Positions 63,032-64,000 of a stretch of DNA of 64,000 bases are shown here, piece after piece; the first letter of the stretch is position 1, and each line of letters begins with the position of its first letter. The stretch comes from Flammeovirga sp. SJP92 (GTDB lineage Bacteria > Bacteroidota > Bacteroidia > Cytophagales > Flammeovirgaceae): contig NZ_LQAQ01000090.1 in NCBI RefSeq assembly GCF_001583495.1, forward strand, positions 1-64,000. Reading direction: 5' to 3'. The position numbers and the translations under genes are program-made. Under the pieces are notes generated by a model. The model was given only the letters and a program-made list of their open reading frames with translations. It was not told the origin of the DNA and did not search any database.

Positions 63032-63922
63032 ATGAACAAGATTTCAGTAATCGGTTCAGGTACTATGGGTAATGGAATTGCTCATGTATTTGCTCAACAT
63101 GGATATGATGTTTCTCTCATAGACATCAACGAACAGGCATTGGATAAAGCAATTGCCACTATTTCTAAAAACCTAGACCGTTTAATCAAGAAAGAAAAAA
63201 TCACGGAGGAGGTTAAAGCACAAACTTTAAATAACCTCACTACATTTACCTCTTTAGAAGATGGGGTGAAAGATGCTGACTTAGTGGTTGAGGCTGCTAC
63301 TGAAAATGTAGAAATCAAGCTTCAAATCTTTAGAGATCTCGATCGTTTGACAAAACCATCTGCGATTTTAGCATCGAACACCTCTTCAATTTCCATTACA
63401 AAAATTGGTGCCGTAACTCAACGACCTGAAAAGGTAATAGGAATGCACTTTATGAATCCTGTACCTATGATGAAACTGGTAGAGGTAATCAATGGCTACT
63501 TGACAGCAAAAGAAGTAACTGATCAAGTTGTGGAGGTTTCAAAGAAAATCAATAAAGTACCGGTGCCTGCTAATGATTATGCTGGCTTTGTGGCCAATAG
63601 AATCTTAATGCCAATGATCAATGAAGCCATTATTTCATTGCAAAATGGTGTGGCTGGAGTAGCAGAAATTGATACTATCATGAAGTTGGGAATGGCTCAT
63701 CCAATGGGACCACTGCAATTGGCAGATTTCATAGGCTTGGATGTTTGTTTGTCCATCATGAGAGTATTACAAGATGGGTTGGGAGATGATAAATATGCTC
63801 CATCACCTTTACTTGTGAATATGGTAGAAGCAGGGATTTTAGGTGTGAAATCTGGAGAAGGATTTTATGATTGGGTCAAAGGAAATAACAAAGAATTGGT
63901 CGTAAGCCAACGTTTTGAATAG
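63032..63922 (+). CDS. hbd: 3-hydroxybutyryl-CoA dehydrogenase
   Basis: The ATG at 63032 gives MNKISVIGSGTMGNGIAHVF with the NAD-binding Rossmann motif GxGTMGxGIA; 296 residues. The family landmarks are complete: the VEAATENVEIK segment, ILASNTSSISIT, IGMHFMNPVPMMKLVEVI (catalytic H-P) and the NRILMPMINEAI helix. It reduces acetoacetyl-CoA to 3-hydroxybutyryl-CoA with NAD(P)H, or the reverse in fatty-acid breakdown. It is a single gene with its own terminator. Confidence 0.95.
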   Translation: MNKISVIGSGTMGNGIAHVFAQHGYDVSLIDINEQALDKAIATISKNLDRLIKKEKITEEVKAQTLNNLTTFTSLEDGVKDADLVVEAATENVEIKLQIFRDLDRLTKPSAILASNTSSISITKIGAVTQRPEKVIGMHFMNPVPMMKLVEVINGYLTAKEVTDQVVEVSKKINKVPVPANDYAGFVANRILMPMINEAIISLQNGVAGVAEIDTIMKLGMAHPMGPLQLADFIGLDVCLSIMRVLQDGLGDDKYAPSPLLVNMVEAGILGVKSGEGFYDWVKGNNKELVVSQRFE

Positions 63923-63927
63923 ACATA

Positions 63928-63967
63928 AAAAAGGGGGATTGATCTTAATTGGTCAATCCCCTTTTTA
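63928..63967 (+). terminator. Strong terminator after hbd
   Basis: AAAAAGGGGGATTGA (63928-63942) pairs perfectly with TCAATCCCCCTTTTT (63953-63967), followed by a T-rich stretch. It is the usual G/C stem plus T-run. Confidence 0.93.
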
Positions 63968-64000
63968 TTTTTTCAACTATTGTTGTTGTGTTTTTGCATA

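Overview
The window looks like the chromosome of a Gram-negative, AT-rich Bacteroidota bacterium, most likely a marine member of the Cytophagales (Flammeovirga-like). The evidence is a Bacteroidota-type LptD and MlaD pair, many short secreted beta-barrel proteins, an OmpA protein with PD40-like repeats, TPR-CHAT and TPR-caspase proteins, a BCCT osmolyte transporter, and an absence of strong Shine-Dalgarno sites in most places. The genus is inferred from general likeness. No rRNA, tRNA, transposase, integrase or CRISPR array was seen.

Layout. 1-2.2 kb: an ECF sigma / anti-sigma operon ending in a secreted protein gene broken by a 145-bp-period tandem duplication, then a Fur-family regulator. 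2.3-7.9 kb: an unknown protein, an MlaD-like MCE protein, LptD and a hotdog thioesterase. 7.9-12.3 kb: an operon of a beta-barrel protein, a TPR-CHAT (caspase-fold) protein and a response regulator. 12.4-15.5 kb: a GH3 N-acetylglucosaminidase-like enzyme followed by a NamZ-like (DUF1343) muramidase, a likely peptidoglycan turnover pair. 15.6-21 kb: small housekeeping and outer-membrane genes, a MINPP-type phosphatase, and several non-coding repeat structures, including five exact-period 23-bp tandem units.

21.2-39.8 kb is a defence island. It holds a vsr-type endonuclease, a small unknown gene, and a complete single-strand phosphorothioate system. The modification genes are sspA (minus strand) and divergent sspBCD (plus strand). 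Two restriction modules sit head-on against them in one tight minus-strand operon, sspF-sspG-sspH-sspE. SspA would mobilise sulfur from cysteine, SspD would activate the DNA backbone or carry sulfur, SspB would nick DNA, and SspC would supply ATPase function. SspE (DUF262 + HNH) and SspFGH (DptFGH-like ATPase complex) would attack incoming DNA. This pairing of two effectors with one modification module is known in principle. The four-gene effector operon, the convergent bidirectional terminator and the adjoining vsr are the points worth a closer look.

40.0-43.0 kb: a porin-like barrel and a BCCT transporter separated by a REPIN-like 145-bp palindromic element. 43.7-48.0 kb: a glycan assembly cluster of three glycosyltransferases, a membrane protein and a small zinc-finger protein. 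48.2-54.1 kb: a secreted protein, two tandem paralogous M19-family dipeptidases and a PhoD-like phosphatase. 54.3-62.8 kb: a four-gene operon of a DUF4384 protein, an OmpA/PD40 protein, a large secreted protein and a TPR-caspase protein, which may form an envelope-associated caspase system. 63.0 kb to the end: 3-hydroxybutyryl-CoA dehydrogenase and its terminator.
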